Origin: Isochrysis galbana
Lineage: Eukaryota; Haptophyta; Isochrysidales; Isochrysidaceae
Reading direction: 5' to 3'
Length of the DNA: 64,000 nt
NCBI GenBank assembly: GCA_018136815.1
Contig: CM030932.1
Location: forward strand, 8,819,628 to 8,883,627
This document shows positions 62,536 through 64,000 of this stretch, piece after piece; the stretch's first letter is position 1, and each line of letters opens with the position of its first letter. The position numbers were made by a program, and so were the translations under genes. The notes under the pieces are model-generated. The model worked only from the letters and a program-made list of their open reading frames with translations, ran no database searches and was not told the origin of the DNA.

Positions 62536-62964
62536 ATGGACTCCTCTTCTTTGAAGCGTCCTAAGGAACCAGACGAAGAGACCCGTCAAGTGTCACCTCA
62601 CCTGTCTGCACGTCGCAACGGGAAGCTTCTATGGGAGTATTGCACTACGAATCAATTCCCACCTATAGAGGACTTGGGTCAAGACATCGACTTCATGTAT
62701 GTAGATGATTGCCATCAGACCAATTCACTGATGGAGGCATCCTCTCGCGGGCATTTCTGGTGCGTAAAGAATACATTGGAGTTGTTCAAGGATCGGCAGA
62801 AGAGTGTATCTGCATTGGTGACGTTTGTCAACCAGGTTGGAGCTGCTACCCAAAAGCAGACAGCCCTTATCATGGCTGCCAAGCGAGGGCATGCTCATAT
62901 TGTGGTTGAACAACTAAGTTTATACTTAGACGCGATGGAGCGAAAGGCACTAAGATTTTTTTAA
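62536..62964 (+). CDS. ankyrin-type protein, N-terminus, cut by a retroposon start motif
   Basis: ATG at 62536 (MDSSSLKRPKEPDEETRQ). A hydrophilic start is followed by a repeat pair in ankyrin style: TNSLMEASSRGHFWCVKNTL and KQTALIMAAKRGHAHIVVEQL, with the T-ALx-A-x-GH-x-x-V pattern. Directly after VVEQL the DNA becomes CAACTAAGTTTATACTTAG (62911-62929), the stem-loop start of the retroposon family, and the frame ends at 62964. A normal ankyrin protein would have further repeats. Either the gene is interrupted here or the resemblance to the motif is chance within a short terminal exon. The N gap at 62995 prevents checking. Confidence 0.5.
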   Translation: MDSSSLKRPKEPDEETRQVSPHLSARRNGKLLWEYCTTNQFPPIEDLGQDIDFMYVDDCHQTNSLMEASSRGHFWCVKNTLELFKDRQKSVSALVTFVNQVGAATQKQTALIMAAKRGHAHIVVEQLSLYLDAMERKALRFF

Positions 62965-64000
62965 TGACAATGTGTGTATGAAAGGCGAAAGGCGNNNNNN
63001 NNNNNNNNNNNNNNNNNNNNNNNNNNNNNNNNNNNNNNNNNNNNNNNNNNNNNNNNNNNNNNNNNNNNNNNNNNNNNNNNNNNNNNNNNNNNNNGCGTAC
63101 GTACGTAGTTGGTTATGTGTTATGTGTTATTATGTGTGTTGCGTTTTTTTTGGTCTCCTAAGTAAGGTAAACGTGTTGCGGATGTACCTGCGGCTACTTT
63201 CGGGACGACAAATTGTGAGAAGTTTCACGAGAAGTTTGGGTAGTCCGCTACAAGATTCCCGCAAGTTTGGCCGAGAAGTTTGGGCAAGTTTTGCTAGAAG
63301 TATTGACCTGGCCCTATGATGCATGTGGTAGGGTGCGCTGAGGAGAACGTAAGGGAAATGCAATGAGGGGTTGGGCCCTTGCACCTGTGTGTTAAATCAA
63401 CTTCCAATTCCTTTCTTGTTCCTAGTCGACCGCGACACGCGATGCATACGACGTACGACATACGCCAAGGCACACATGTTCGGGTTATGGCATAACTTAT
63501 ACTACTAACCGTTATGGCTCAGGACCCCCACTCCCCCTTTTGGGAGGGAAAGATGCACCTCTGATTGTCATAGTGCGATGAAACAAAATGATGGATGTTG
63601 ATGCGTGTTCTTCCGTGCGTCGCTGTCAATCTACGATGTATAAATATATGCTAGATTTAGTCTCATCCCTGTCCCCATTTTTGTGCTACATTCACTTTCA
63701 TGATTGGTGAATACAAACAAGTACCACTGGTTGGTGATCCTCGCTTCTACGGACATTGCCATTGCACAGGGGACTTATGCGCACGGCCAATACTCCAACG
63801 ACCACGCTCGGCTTCTGAACGTGTTGCCACAGGCGAGGAGGTGACTGACCGAGAGCGATTAATGAGATCTGCCGCATGCCGGCTTGCAATACCCGATAAC
63901 ACTCGATTCTGCATCTCGACCTCGAAGTGAAGCTCACGCCGCAGGCGCTCTCTCCATCGAAGGGCACGATGTGCGTTGGAGTTTAAATTCTTGGGTGACC
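62965..64000. other. 100-N gap (62995-63094) and unrecognised sequence
   Basis: After the gap, 63210-63314 has AGTTTGGG words ending in GAAGTATTGACCTGGCCC, related to 32400-32505. A pair of antiparallel frames at the window end (63700-63930 plus, 63698-63967 minus) has no recognisable domain; one may be an exon of a gene that continues past the window. Confidence 0.3.

Overview
This is nuclear DNA of a unicellular eukaryote, most likely an alga. Genes are split by short spliceosomal introns (mostly GT-AG, one probable GC-AG), there are no bacterial operons or ribosome binding sites, and transposons and simple-sequence tracts fill most of the space between genes. One small protein starts with a signal peptide followed by a transit-like segment, as plastid proteins do in algae with secondary plastids such as haptophytes or stramenopiles. 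That assignment is inference; no lineage marker is visible. Three 100-N assembly gaps lie at 21732-21831, 42895-42994 and 62995-63094.

Recognisable host genes, left to right: 3' end of Tudor-SN/SND1 (1-423, +); a coiled-coil gene and a Gly-rich exon that may be one gene (7527-9775, -); a small acidic protein (12425-12880, +); a two-MRH-domain ER lectin like erlectin/XTP3-B with four phase-consistent exons (15239-16635, +); a divergent HSP70 with no substrate-binding domain (18300-20537, -); an EFCAB11-like EF-hand protein (22023-22577, -); small Cys-rich secreted proteins (23685-24335, -); a small probable plastid protein in four exons (25032-25621, +); a secreted protein with three C-x(n)-DTYDF repeats and two SAM domains (28375-29968, -); a cytochrome b561 fragment (32558-32870, -); proteasome beta-5 (34607-35377, +); a disordered hypothetical protein (39178-40311, -); a chromodomain protein (43444-44467, -); an aldo/keto reductase (45520-46495, +); a hypothetical protein (52380-53033, +); a four-TM protein with an NPF tail (58227-59087, -); a 2-oxoglutarate/Fe(II) oxygenase (60365-61621, +); and the start of an ankyrin gene (62536-62911, +). 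Together they are housekeeping: ER quality control (erlectin, HSP70, proteasome), RNA biology (SND1), chromatin and redox.

Mobile DNA: a LINE with a 913-codon open reverse transcriptase ORF (about 2003-5075, -) and decayed relatives; a Copia gag-protease fragment (12819-14126, -); a hAT-type MITE with perfect 22-bp TIRs and an 8-bp target duplication (49652-50587) and a decayed relative (about 5716-6134); and a chimeric ORF joining the N-terminal half of an IS4/IS5-type DDE transposase to the N-terminal and RuvC-I part of a Fanzor (eukaryotic TnpB-like) protein (36621-38030, -).

The most pervasive element is a family of non-coding retroposons of about 0.9 kb. Each starts with a short stem-loop (pattern CAACTA-nn-TTTA-nn-TAG) and ends in a TTA-rich tail, with 16-18 bp target duplications and frequent 5' truncation. 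At least twelve start sites of this kind are scattered over the window in both orientations. Intergenic space also carries several other dispersed repeats, minisatellites and long GA/CT or poly-G tracts, the latter often just upstream of genes.
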